From Arbacia lixula (lineage: Eukaryota > Echinodermata > Echinoidea > Arbacioida > Arbaciidae): a stretch of DNA of 64,000 nucleotides. Numbering within the stretch: the stretch's first letter is position 1; the number at the start of each line of letters is the position of its first letter. The position numbers and the translations under genes are program-made. Where the stretch lies: the NCBI GenBank assembly GCA_963669155.1, contig OZ022596.1, forward strand, positions 9,305,979 through 9,369,978, written 5' to 3'. The notes beneath the pieces are model-generated. The model had not been told where the DNA came from. It saw nothing but the letters and a program-made list of their open reading frames with translations, and did no database searches. Positions 11,201-20,356 of this stretch are shown piece after piece.

Positions 11201-14200
11201 TATGACCTAAGCTTTGATTTAAGCTACGGAAGCATTTTGTACTTGACCTCTGGTGACCTCTGGTGACCTTTAAAGGTCATTTGTGTCAAAATCATGCTTT
11301 TTTCCTATTTAGCACTAGGTAACTTGATCAAAATTATATATTTCTTTGGTAAATGTCATCATTATGACCGAATCTTCGATTTAAGCTATGGAAGAACTTT
11401 GGACTTGACCTCTGGTGACCTCTGGTGACCTTGAAAGGTCATTTGGGTCAAAATCACGTTTTTTCCAATTCAGCACTAGCTAACTTCATTAAAATCATAT
11501 ATGTCTTTGTGTCATCGTTATGACCTAAGTTTCGATTTAAGCTATGGAAGCACTTTGTACTTGACCTCTGGTGACCTCTGGTGACCTTTAAAGGTCATTT
11601 GTGTCAAAACCATGCTTTTTTTTCCTATTCAGCACTATCTAACCTGATTAAAATTATATATTTCTTTGGTAAATCTCATCATTATGGCCTAAGCTTCGAT
11701 TTAAGCTATGAAAGCTCTTTGTCCATGACCTCTGTTGGCCTCTGGTTACCTCTGGTGACCTTGAAAGGTCATTGGCGTCGAAATAATGTTTTTTCCTATT
11801 TAGCACTAGCTAACTTGATTAAAATTATATGTTTCTTTGCTAACTGTCATCGTTATGACCTAAGCTTCGATTTAAGCTATGGAAGCACTTTTTATTTGAC
11901 CTCTGGTGACCTCTGGTTACCTTGAAAGGTCATGGACGTGAAAATCATTTTTAAGGCCCCATTTTGCTTACTATCCATGGGTAAAGCGACACTACTGACC
12001 ACTTAGTCGGTTTGCATGCCCATATGTCACATTTATTGTGCACAACTTAAATAAATTTCCCTTTCTAGAATGAACAAAGATTTCTGTAGAGTTGTTTGTG
12101 TCAAAGTAAAGGGGTAGGAAGTACCCTATCATGTAGCCCTGCCCCTAATCGGGATATCTGGTAATGTTAGTCCCATGCAATGAAAGAGGCACATATATTT
12201 ATCTATGTTAATCAATATATAACGTATTACTGTATTTCTGAAATGGACTTGGTATTTAGGGTTGTCAGTGAATCAAATAGGTAGCCATTTACACCCCACT
12301 TCACAGCATTTACAATAGTTAGCTACGTAGCAATACTTTATACTGGATACTATCACTTCAGGTATAATTCAGTTTACTAATAAGAATTATTTTTGGGGTG
12401 GGTGGGGTGAGGGGTTGTGTGTGGCAAAAGGTACAAACCCCCAACCCTTCCTTACTTCAGGATTTTGTAAATGGATATTGACATGGTCATCGACATTATC
12501 AATATTTACCAAGCAGGTATTAGGATGATGAGTAAAAAGCCTGATAAATGCTAAATAATTAGCAATGAGTCAATTAAAATCATATGCATGTATATTTTCT
12601 CTCCTTGAAGCACCAAAAAGGGCAAGATATACCCTTGCTATGACCCATTTGAAGTGGAACAACACTGTCAAAATCTGTATTCATAGCTCTCAGTTTATCC
12701 AACTTTTGACTGATATTTTCAATCATGTGGAAGGGTACGTTCAGAGGCATATTGTGCTTGGGAGCTCAGGGAGCGGAAATCGAATAGTTCAGATTTGCTT
12801 TCATGAACACGCAAGAAGTCTTTCCAAGTCTTTTTATCGCAGTGGTGAGATGCACCAACACACCACTTTATCTCTTATCATGCTTATGTCAGCTTGTGCT
12901 TTCCAGAATGACATCGATGTAAACATCCAACACGATATCAAAAAGTCTCAAATTTAAAACTTCACATATTGTAGAAAGACATCATCGACATAGTCCCGAA
13001 AGGCCTTTGCAACTCCTCGATTCAGGATCTGGACCTCTGCTAACCATGGGTGCAATGGATGCATCCATGAGTGAGGTATCAGAAGATCATTGATCTCTTC
13101 AAGGAAAGAGTTTCCCATCTCTTCAGTTATTAGTTGCTGCTCATTGCGGCAGCTTTCCTGGCTAATTTGATGGGCTGGTGACCTAAAAGTCTGCAGCAAT
13201 TCTGAGCAGCAGAGTTAATATCATGCAAGATTACGAGGTAATAAGGTAAAAATTTATGTTAGAATTTTTGATTGCCGCACGTCATCATGGGAGGTGGACC
13301 ATGAAACACAAGCCTTGTGCTTTTGGTGATCTCCCTATACAGCTTCCAGCTCGTCATAAATCACGCCCTGGTCTGGTACAGCCTGTAAATCCATGGTTCA
13401 GCTAGATATTAGTTCCATGAGACAAGTTAATTGATGTTAAAAATTTATATTTTCAACAGCTTCTTTTGTGAAGAGAACATTTTCAATTCTCAGCCACTGC
13501 GCTCAATTTGAAATGACTGGCGATCTCTTTACAATGTTTGCTATTCTAAGTTTGTGGCAACACCATCATGGTCACAACCTTTCTGAAGAGCACCTGTGAT
13601 GTCAAGAATCTATCTCTTCCCTGATAATATGTCATTTAGTCCGGTAATATATACATGTAGTCGTATAAATAATAGTCTTTATTCTCTGGTCGTGTGGATA
13701 CAGTAGCAGCAGAAAAGAAGGGTGAGCAAATGAAGGCCTAAAAGTATGGTTTTCTACAGGCTCGATACAATTACAAAGCAGGACATCTGTGGAATCATGA
13801 AGCAGAGGTAGAGCATTGAATCTGGATAGCACTGTTAATTCAGATTGAGAGATAACGATCAAGGTTAAGTCACAGTACATTACAATGTAGCATGTGATGG
13901 AAAAAAAATAGATGTTGATTCCAGATAGATTTGTATGAAGATAATACACCAATTGAAAGGGAAAATGTGTTTATTTCAAGTAAATTACCTTACAAGGGTG
14001 CCAAATGTTAAATGCATTTTGTATTCAGTATACCACAGAAACATTTTGCTTGAAAATCAATCTGAAATTTCAAAGAAAGGCGCATGTTTTCTGGAAAATG
14101 CACATCATATTAGAATCAGCGTTTGCGAGGGAAAAACGAATTATTTCAATATTATTATCAATAACCTCTCAAGGTCACCAAATGGCAAATAAATGATGTC

Positions 14201-17010
14201 ACTCATCTGAAAAATATCCCCTAAACCAATTTACTTGATAGGAAAGTGAGCTTTCTGAGATAAAGTGCATATGTTACTAAAGAAACTCAAGGTTTATGTG
14301 AAGGGTCACATGGCAAAGGTGTGAAATGGGGCTTTTGAGGTCTCTCAAGTTCGGCAAAGATTAGGCATACACTGTATTTAATTCCTCGGAATGAACACAT
14401 ATGCATTTGGGGTACCTTAAATTTTTTAAATGAAGAAGAGTACACATTTGCACATGAAACACACTCATATTATGAAGTTGAATGTGTCAAAATGTAAAAA
14501 ACACACATTTTGAGGAAAATTGTCTCAGGGTCATAGAAGATCAAATATTTTCATTCCTTGGAGTTTTACGGTTATCAAAACATCTTCATAACAAAATAAA
14601 TTGACATATACCAAAGAAATATACAATTTTGATGACGTTAACAGGTGCTAAATTGAAAAAAAAACCATGATTTTGACATCAATGACCTTTCAAGGTCACT
14701 AGAAGCCTAGGTCATAACAGTGACATTTACCAAAGAAACACACCATTTTCATGAAGGTAGCAGGTGCTAAATTGAAAAAAGCACGATTTTGACGTCAATG
14801 AAGATTGAAGGTCACAGGAGGTCACGAGAGGTCAAGTACAAAGTGCTTCCATAGCTTAAATCGAAGCTTAGGTCATAACGATGACATTTACCCCAAAATA
14901 CACAATTTTCATGAAGTTAGCTGGTGCTAAATTGAAAAAAAATGACGTCAATGACCTTTCAAGGTCACCAGAAGTTACCAGAGGTCACCAGAGGTCAAGC
15001 ACAAAGTGCTTCCATAGCTTTAATCGAAGCTTAGGTCATAACGATGACATATATCAAAGAAATATATAATTTTAATGAAGTTACCTTGTGCCAAAGTGAA
15101 AAAAACATGATTTTGACGTCAATGACCTTTCAAGGTCACCAGAGGTCACCAGAGGTCAAGTACAAAGTGCTTCCATAGCTTTAATCGAAGCTTAGGTCAT
15201 AACGATGACATATACCAAAGAAATATATAATTTTAATGAAATTACCATGTGCCAAAGTGAAAACACATGATTTTGACGTCAATGACCTTTCAAGGTCACC
15301 AGAGGTCACCAGAGGGCAAGTACAAAGTGCTTCCATAGCTTAAATCGAAGCTTAGGTCATAACGATGACATATACCAAAGAAATATATAATTTTAATGAA
15401 GTTAGCTTGTGCCAAAGTGAAAAAAACATGATTTTGACGTCAATGACCTTTCAAGGTGACCAGAGGTCACCAAAGGTCAAGTCCAAAGTGCTTCCATAGC
15501 TTAAATGAAAGCTTGAGTCACAAAGATGATATGGTGAAAATTTCATGCTTTAGTCATCAAGTGCACAATTGTTGTGGTTAACTGCCTAACTACATGTTTA
15601 CAGTTCTCTTATGTACTTTACCATAATTCCCCATGAATTTTCAACATCATTTACCCTTTGTGTGTCAGATTAGCAGCTGTTCCATGTAAAGTGTGTATAG
15701 AAGTTGTGAAGAAAATCCCTTGTGGCCTACAAAGAATTAAAGAATGAAACAAATTCCCTTAATTGCAAGAGGATCTATAGAGCCACATTATGTCTTTTTT
15801 CTCGTGAGTAAATACATAAACACGGACATCAGGAGTCACTAAATACCCATCCGTTCACTCATCTCACCATGACAATAGGGCTCTGTGTTATGTAGGCTGT
15901 GCAGTGCGTGAATACAAAGACTAAGAAAAATTGTGCATGTAAAAGAGATGTAAACCACAGAGGGGGCCTAGTCTATGTTACCAGATACAGTTGCGAAGCA
16001 GTGGCTAGTCTGTGTGGTAAGCGTACGTGTTCACACACTCCATAGTGTAGTGGCTATAGACTAAGGTCAGGAGGGAACAACACAGGTGAGTTATACTGGA
16101 GATACTGCAGTCATATCAACGCACTCGTCCTTTGTCTTTTTAGTAGGAAGACCAATATCAGCTACAAAGCCATACTGATAGAGTAAATGTATGAAACTCC
16201 CTATGTGCCATTGATGTATTTTGCACACACAGATCAGTTGGAGTAGCAATTAATGTCACTTACGATGGGTTAAGACTGATAATCTTGATGCACCACCAAT
16301 TGTCTATGACGGTGCTAGAGCAGGTGGATTCGGATCATTCGCAAGCATTGCTATCGATCAGTTGGTATTTCGACAGTGCTTGGAAAATAGTGTAATATGA
16401 TACTCTGATAGTAGGACAATTAAACGGATGTAGAAAATCTGCTACATTTAAATACAAAATATCAATAGGGGTTGGGAGGGGGCGAATTACGTTATCTGCT
16501 CAGGGTCCTGTCTTAGAATGAGTTGCGATTGATCTTAACTGATAGCTTATCCACTCCACTATCTCTAACGTAGGCCTACAGAGTTACGATTAATATTAAT
16601 AACAAGTCAAATTGCGTCAATCGCAAGTCTTTATCAGACAGGGCCCATGACTCCTGCTAAAGGACACATTCCTTTCTCGTTCGGAATAATCAGAAGCTAT
16701 GCGAGCAGCGATCGTGATAATCGATGTTGTCCTGCTTATTTCACAGCTGATGAAATACAATACTCCTGAGGTCCGCAGCGTGGAACTCCCCTCTGCTAAT
16801 GGAATTGGAACCGCAGAAGCATCGGCAAAGGTATACAGAGCATCCCCCTTTTTACATGACCAATATTACATTGATAAACACCATGTCGCAAAACTTGTTA
16901 TGTAATGATAATACAACTACTGTTTCTACTACCCCACTACTTGCACTTACTACAGCTCTGAATATCACCACTTATTCTACTACTATATTTCTACTACTAC
17001 AACTACTACC

Positions 17011-17051
<41 letters not shown>

Positions 17052-18945
17052 GCTATTACTGCTACTACATTTATCATTTCTTTGACTTATACCATGACTT
17101 CTCTTATAATGACGATGATATAGTATTTTAGAATGGGCTTAACATTCTCCGACTTCACGGAATGTTCACATAATGCATTGTAATTTGCAATTGAACGCAA
17201 ATTACGACTATTTTAATTCACTTCTGCCTATTAGGAGATAAACTTGCAAAAGAACAATAATTTACAATTAATTTTCTTTGCCATGCGTCGATAAGTTTGG
17301 TCCGGATTATTTTTTGCATAGTACTTAAAAAGAAAAAAAAAAATGTTGTTGGCAAGGTCGAAAGCACACTCGGCTGTGCTTCGTGTGTTTAAACCAGGCA
17401 AAGTGACCTTATGCACGAAAATTCGTACCAACTCACTCAGACCAGTTTTTCAGTTGTATACTGTTTCCTCCTTAAAGGTGTATGGCATTTTGTCGGTCGG
17501 CGGGACAGACCCAGTGACCAACAAGAAGCTGCTCTCCCAGGAAAGGATTGACGAGTGGATGAATGCGAATCCAGAGACGGACGACATCGTATTCGGTATT
17601 TCCCTTACCCATACACTAGGCATGATCACGGAAAGCCTCATAGAGGTAAGAAATTCACTTATCCATATCCATAACCATGGCCCTGTTGCATAAAACTTAC
17701 CATTGGTGGTAACTGTGCTACCAAAAGCAAATTCTATGGAAACCTTGAATTTGATTGGCTGTCAAGCATTGTTGCCATGGTAGTTACCATTGATGGTAGA
17801 GTTACCATTAATGGTAAGTTTTATGCAACGGGGCCCATATCCGTTAGGAAATGTCGTCCCATGATGCACCGCACAGCCACATTCTGATTTCTTTGTAGTC
17901 ACGTGCGCTTCCTGCCTATAGTGTAATGATGATTGAAACCGGAAGCGGACATGACTTTAAACACAAACAGATGTCGCTCATACATTAGTCCACTACACTG
18001 GCGAATCATGAGAAGACTCTTCCCTTTGCGTGGTGTGGCGAATTGAAAACATCAATTGTATAATTGTTTTTATCTCTCAAAGCATCCATTTGTTTAAAGT
18101 GTAGAAATACAGAGACGTACCTTTTACCGGAAGTCAACGTTTATTCTTGAAGATATATAGAGACCAAACTGAATTTTGACTACTAAAATAAATCAAACAT
18201 ACACGTTAAAAGACCGAAAAATACATTGTAACTTGACTCTATGACACCACGCCCCATCGATTAATCAAACAACCCAAAGACATCGAAATCAGATCTGCAA
18301 CGTTCTGGTAGAGAATACGATTATTCAGAAATAAGAACAATTCACGTTTCACAATTCAATGACAAATAACCATAAAAATCATAAAGTTGGAGAGATATTA
18401 TATTAATTTGTAATGATGAAATAATGAAAATGTACAAGAATTTCACGAGTATAAAGCATACTTTTTGAGTGTATCCCTCATTTCAATACAAAGGCGGATG
18501 TTATATCTTGAATCGAATACAAATTTTCGCCAGTATAATCAAATTATGAGACATTATGATGAATACATTGGGTAACCCAGTGGAAATTTTAACTCTGTAT
18601 TTACACAGTGACACAAAATTGTTTCGCCATCTAGTTGCAATGACGTATTCCTCTGTTTTCATGCTGCATTTACATTTTCGTCTCTTATTTATAATGGAAA
18701 ATTGGATCATATTTGTATGATTTATATTATGATGCCTTTAATTTCTCGTCATTGCTCAGAATGGAAATGTCATGTTTGGACATCCGGGTTCTGGTGGTCA
18801 GTTGGGCTATGCTGACCCAAAGGAGCAGGTCAGCGTTGGTTACGTCACCAACTCACACTGCGCGGCTTTCAGAGTCACCGATGACCCCAGAAGGAAGATT
18901 CTGATCGAAACCTTGTACGACTGCATTGCCAATTTGAAGAATTAA
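8083..18945 (+). CDS. Serine beta-lactamase-fold protein (LACT / beta-lactamase domain-containing 2-like), 5' incomplete
   Basis: Exons are 8,083-8,246; 8,576-8,718; 9,459-9,690; 10,408-10,583; 16,747-16,830; 17,478-17,645; 18,760-18,945. All have GT-AG borders and matching phases, giving about 384 residues. The product belongs to the class C beta-lactamase/esterase fold used by metazoan LACT proteins. Motifs in order are SATK (catalytic Ser and Lys, 8,234-8,245), HGYHVYTFG with the likely active-site Tyr (9,582), and HPG in GHPGSGG (18,781-18,789), which stands in for the lactamase KTG box. An intact triad suggests an active hydrolase; the substrate is unknown. The N-terminal exon, expected to hold a membrane anchor or signal, was not found. 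Family calls rest on motif recognition and not on a database search. Confidence 0.88.
8576..8718 (+). CDS. Beta-lactamase-fold gene, exon encoding [16 protein letters not shown]
   Basis: Phase 1 in, phase 0 out. The helix after the active-site serine and the VRQMLDHK segment are typical of the family. The donor is GTAAGC at 8,719. Confidence 0.9.
9214..9407. mobile_element. Small hairpin element ending in CCATACCGC/GCGGTATGG
   Basis: CCATACCGC at 9,214-9,222 is the inverse of GCGGTATGG at 9,399-9,407, and inside are inverted GCAGTCATGTCC and GGACATGACTGC words. It lies in the second recognised intron of the beta-lactamase-fold gene. Related copies are near 17,851, 23,541, 24,526 and 25,134. 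Confidence 0.65.
9459..9690 (+). CDS. Beta-lactamase-fold gene, exon with HGYHVYTFG
   Basis: Phase 0 in, phase 1 out. The acceptor is TTACCTGTAG. The exon joins as [14 protein letters not shown] and carries the tyrosine motif and the conserved [12 protein letters not shown] and EEIAEPFG segments. Confidence 0.92.
10408..10583 (+). CDS. Beta-lactamase-fold gene, exon encoding [18 protein letters not shown]
   Basis: Phase 1 in, phase 0 out. The acceptor is TTATTTGCAG and the donor GTGAGT. It is followed by a 6.2-kb intron holding a large fold-back element. Confidence 0.9.
10890..10929. repeat. Perfect 17-bp stem hairpin
   Basis: AAGTTGTCAGCACTGAC and its exact inverse GTCAGTGCTGACAACTT are separated by 6 nt. 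It lies about 65 bp before the fold-back element. It may be an older insertion scar. Confidence 0.65.
10994..11950 (+). repeat. Left arm of fold-back element
   Basis: Five to six tandem units of about 165 bp, several with a TGACCTCTGGTGACCTCTGG box followed by TGACCTTGAAAGGTCA or TGACCTTTAAAGGTCA. The arm units are more diverged in the GACGTCA position than those of the right arm. Confidence 0.85.
12565..13199. pseudogene. Two short ORFs in the fold-back core, possible remains of an element-encoded protein
   Basis: A plus-strand ORF (12,565-12,957, 130 codons) abuts a minus-strand ORF (13,199-12,954) reading [14 protein letters not shown]...[16 protein letters not shown]. The minus-strand piece has a composition like a real protein and vaguely resembles proteins carried by metazoan DNA transposons, but this is only an impression. 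Reading frames beyond it toward 13,400 are broken. Confidence 0.25.
14630..15569 (-). repeat. Right arm of fold-back element with AGGTCA direct repeats
   Basis: This is the inverted counterpart of the left arm. Units contain TGACGTCAATGACC, then TTTCAAGGTCACC and AGAGGTCACCAGAGGTCA, so AGGTCA-like hexamers lie 4 bp apart, followed by AAGTGCTTCCATAGCTT. Confidence 0.85.
15570..16502. other. Intron sequence without recognised content
   Basis: Unique-looking AT-rich intron DNA between the fold-back element and the next miniature element. No exon, RNA or repeat was recognised. Confidence 0.4.
16503..16646. mobile_element. Short inverted-repeat element (GGGTCCTGTCT.../...AGACAGGGCCC)
   Basis: The first 30 bp (GGGTCCTGTCTTAGAATGAG and on to GCGATTGA) are the near-inverse of the last 30 (TCAATCGCAAGTC to AGACAGGGCCC). 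It is a 144-bp miniature transposon in the long intron. Confidence 0.7.
16747..16830 (+). CDS. Beta-lactamase-fold gene, 84-nt exon
   Basis: Phase 0 to 0, 28 codons ([20 protein letters not shown], then GTAEASAK). The acceptor is TTATTTCACAG and the donor GTATAC. Its position after the long intron fits the family order. Confidence 0.85.
16985..17054. repeat. TAC/CTA trinucleotide microsatellite
   Basis: CTACTA repeats in the intron. The Tyr-rich ORF across it is an artefact. Confidence 0.9.
17478..17645 (+). CDS. Beta-lactamase-fold gene, exon encoding [20 protein letters not shown]
   Basis: Phase 0 to 0, 56 codons. The acceptor is TTTCCTCCTTAAAG and the donor GTAAGA. It carries the QERIDEW and HTLGMI segments that precede the HPG motif in this family. 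Confidence 0.9.
17679..17836. mobile_element. Miniature element GGCCCTGTTGCATAAAACTT.../...AAGTTTTATGCAACGGGGCC
   Basis: Near-perfect inverted ends enclose inverted ACCATTGATGGTA words. CAT flanks both ends and may be a 3-bp target duplication. It lies in the last intron of the beta-lactamase-fold gene, 33 bp after an exon. Confidence 0.75.
17851..18010. mobile_element. Diverged copy of the GCAGTCATGTCC hairpin element
   Basis: TCGTCCCATGATGCACCGC and GGAAGCGGACATGACTTTAA match the copies at 23,541-23,717 and 9,214-9,407. The ends are eroded. Confidence 0.5.
18760..18945 (+). CDS. Beta-lactamase-fold gene, terminal exon with HPG motif and stop
   Basis: The acceptor is TCATTGCTCAG. It encodes [20 protein letters not shown], a Ser/His segment ([10 protein letters not shown]) and ends with TAA at 18,943-18,945. 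GHPGSGG is the third active-site motif. Confidence 0.92.
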   Translation, partial: NGNVMFGHPGSGGQLGYADPKEQVSVGYVTNSHCAAFRVTDDPRRKILIETLYDCIANLKN

Positions 18946-20200
18946 GTCTTTCATGATCACCGAAGATTGTGTGAAAGACGGCAGACCAATTTAATAAATT
19001 TCTCCGATTGATTAATGACCCTAGATCTAGATTCTGATAAAACCCTGTACAATTGTATTGCCAATTTGAAGGAAAAGGTCGTTTATGATCAGGATCGTAA
19101 GATAATGCAGGAGACAAATTAAACTGAAATGAAATCATCGAAAAATTCTTCAATCGTCGAATGGGTGATAAGTTCAGAATTATCTTTTTTCCAAACTTTC
19201 CCTTTGTCTGATTGGCGCAGGTGCTACTTTAAAGAGCATTTTGATTTACAACGCAAGACACTTAGCACTCTCGTGATGGTTTCGTAAGCCTCATTCATGA
19301 ATACGTACGTGATTGTAGCAAATAACCTCCTAAATATGAACAAACATGTTTGTTACACTTCATTGTTGATCGTTTCGCTTGAAGTAAGTGTGTGATCGCA
19401 ATGTTGTTAAACGTGTGCCTCTCCACTCAAACATGATCAGGTCAGGTGTTGGCAACTTATGGAACATGCAGTTCTTTTATATCACTTTTTCGAAGTTTAC
19501 TTATTATATACAGTAAAATATCGTGAATGCAATGTGGCATACATTATAGAGTTTAACAGTGTGATGTAGCTCGTTTGGTTAACATCAGCGGGGTGCGCAA
19601 CGTGTATATCAACAGTGCTACGAATGAAGAATGAAAATCATTAGCACAGAATTGGTAGTGGCATATTCTCTATCGTGACATTCAAAAGCGGTGTACACGT
19701 ATACCTTTAGTACTGTGTCCGTGAAGTATAAAGTAATTTGTGTAAACATTTCGAATCTATACCATGTATACAGGAATGTATCGCTCAAATGGGTTCATAT
19801 AGACAATGTAGACCGCTCATCATTCATGACCGCTATTCATGACCGCTATCATGTCTAAGATACCAACTTATATTTCAATATTTCACTGTACGATAACTAT
19901 TTAATTCAATTGTACATTGATATCACATTATTGCACGATAGTATGTATAATATAACACCAGTTTGTTTTATGTAAAACCTGCCATTATTTGTCATTTTAC
20001 GTAAACCCATTGGTTTGACTTAGAAGGTTTATGTTTAATTTCACTGTTGTAGTACATTGTGTGTATGATGCTGTCAATTAATCTGTAAAAATGAGTTTGT
20101 TTGTATTTTCAATGTTAGATATTTTTTACCATTTTTTATCATGTGAACAAAATGAATTTCCATATATGTATCTTTAAATGGACCAAATAAATACAATTTA
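18946..20200 (+). other. Probable 3' UTR, with a decayed copy of the last exon's tail
   Basis: At 19,034-19,080 the sequence ATTCTGATAAAACCCTGTAC and TTGCCAATTTGAAG repeats, with changes, the coding tail at 18,898-18,939; a 1-nt loss breaks the frame. An AATAAA lies near 20,186 and could serve polyadenylation. Nothing else was recognised. Confidence 0.5.
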
Positions 20201-20356
20201 CAATTACAATTTACAATTTAATGTTGTGTCGGGATGCCTGAAAGATGGACTATACTACCTGCAAACCCGTTCACTGTCAACATGGGCCTCAACTATGGAG
20301 TTGCGTGGGACATGCAATGTTTACAGAACCCCATTTGTACAGTACTTTGTATTTTT

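Larger units (their letters stand above)
10994..15569. mobile_element. Fold-back element with arms made of ~165-bp tandem repeats
   Basis: The left arm (10,994 to about 11,950) and right arm (about 14,630 to 15,569) are inverted copies of an array of five to six ~165-bp units. Each unit has an AAGCTTCGATTTAAGCTATGG box, a TGACCTCTGGTGACC box and a CTAACTT-ATTAAAAT box. The outermost sequences also match as inverses (TTGTGCATTTAATGACTAAAGC against GCTTTAGTCATCAAGTGCACAA), which sets the boundaries. The core (about 12,000-14,600) has no intact transposase visible to me. Fold-back elements with repeated arms are known from sea urchins and flies; this one sits wholly inside an intron. Confidence 0.75.

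Noticed and set aside
11581..11925. 114-codon ORF in the fold-back arm
   Set aside because: It is built from two copies of the ~165-bp unit and is not open in neighbouring units.
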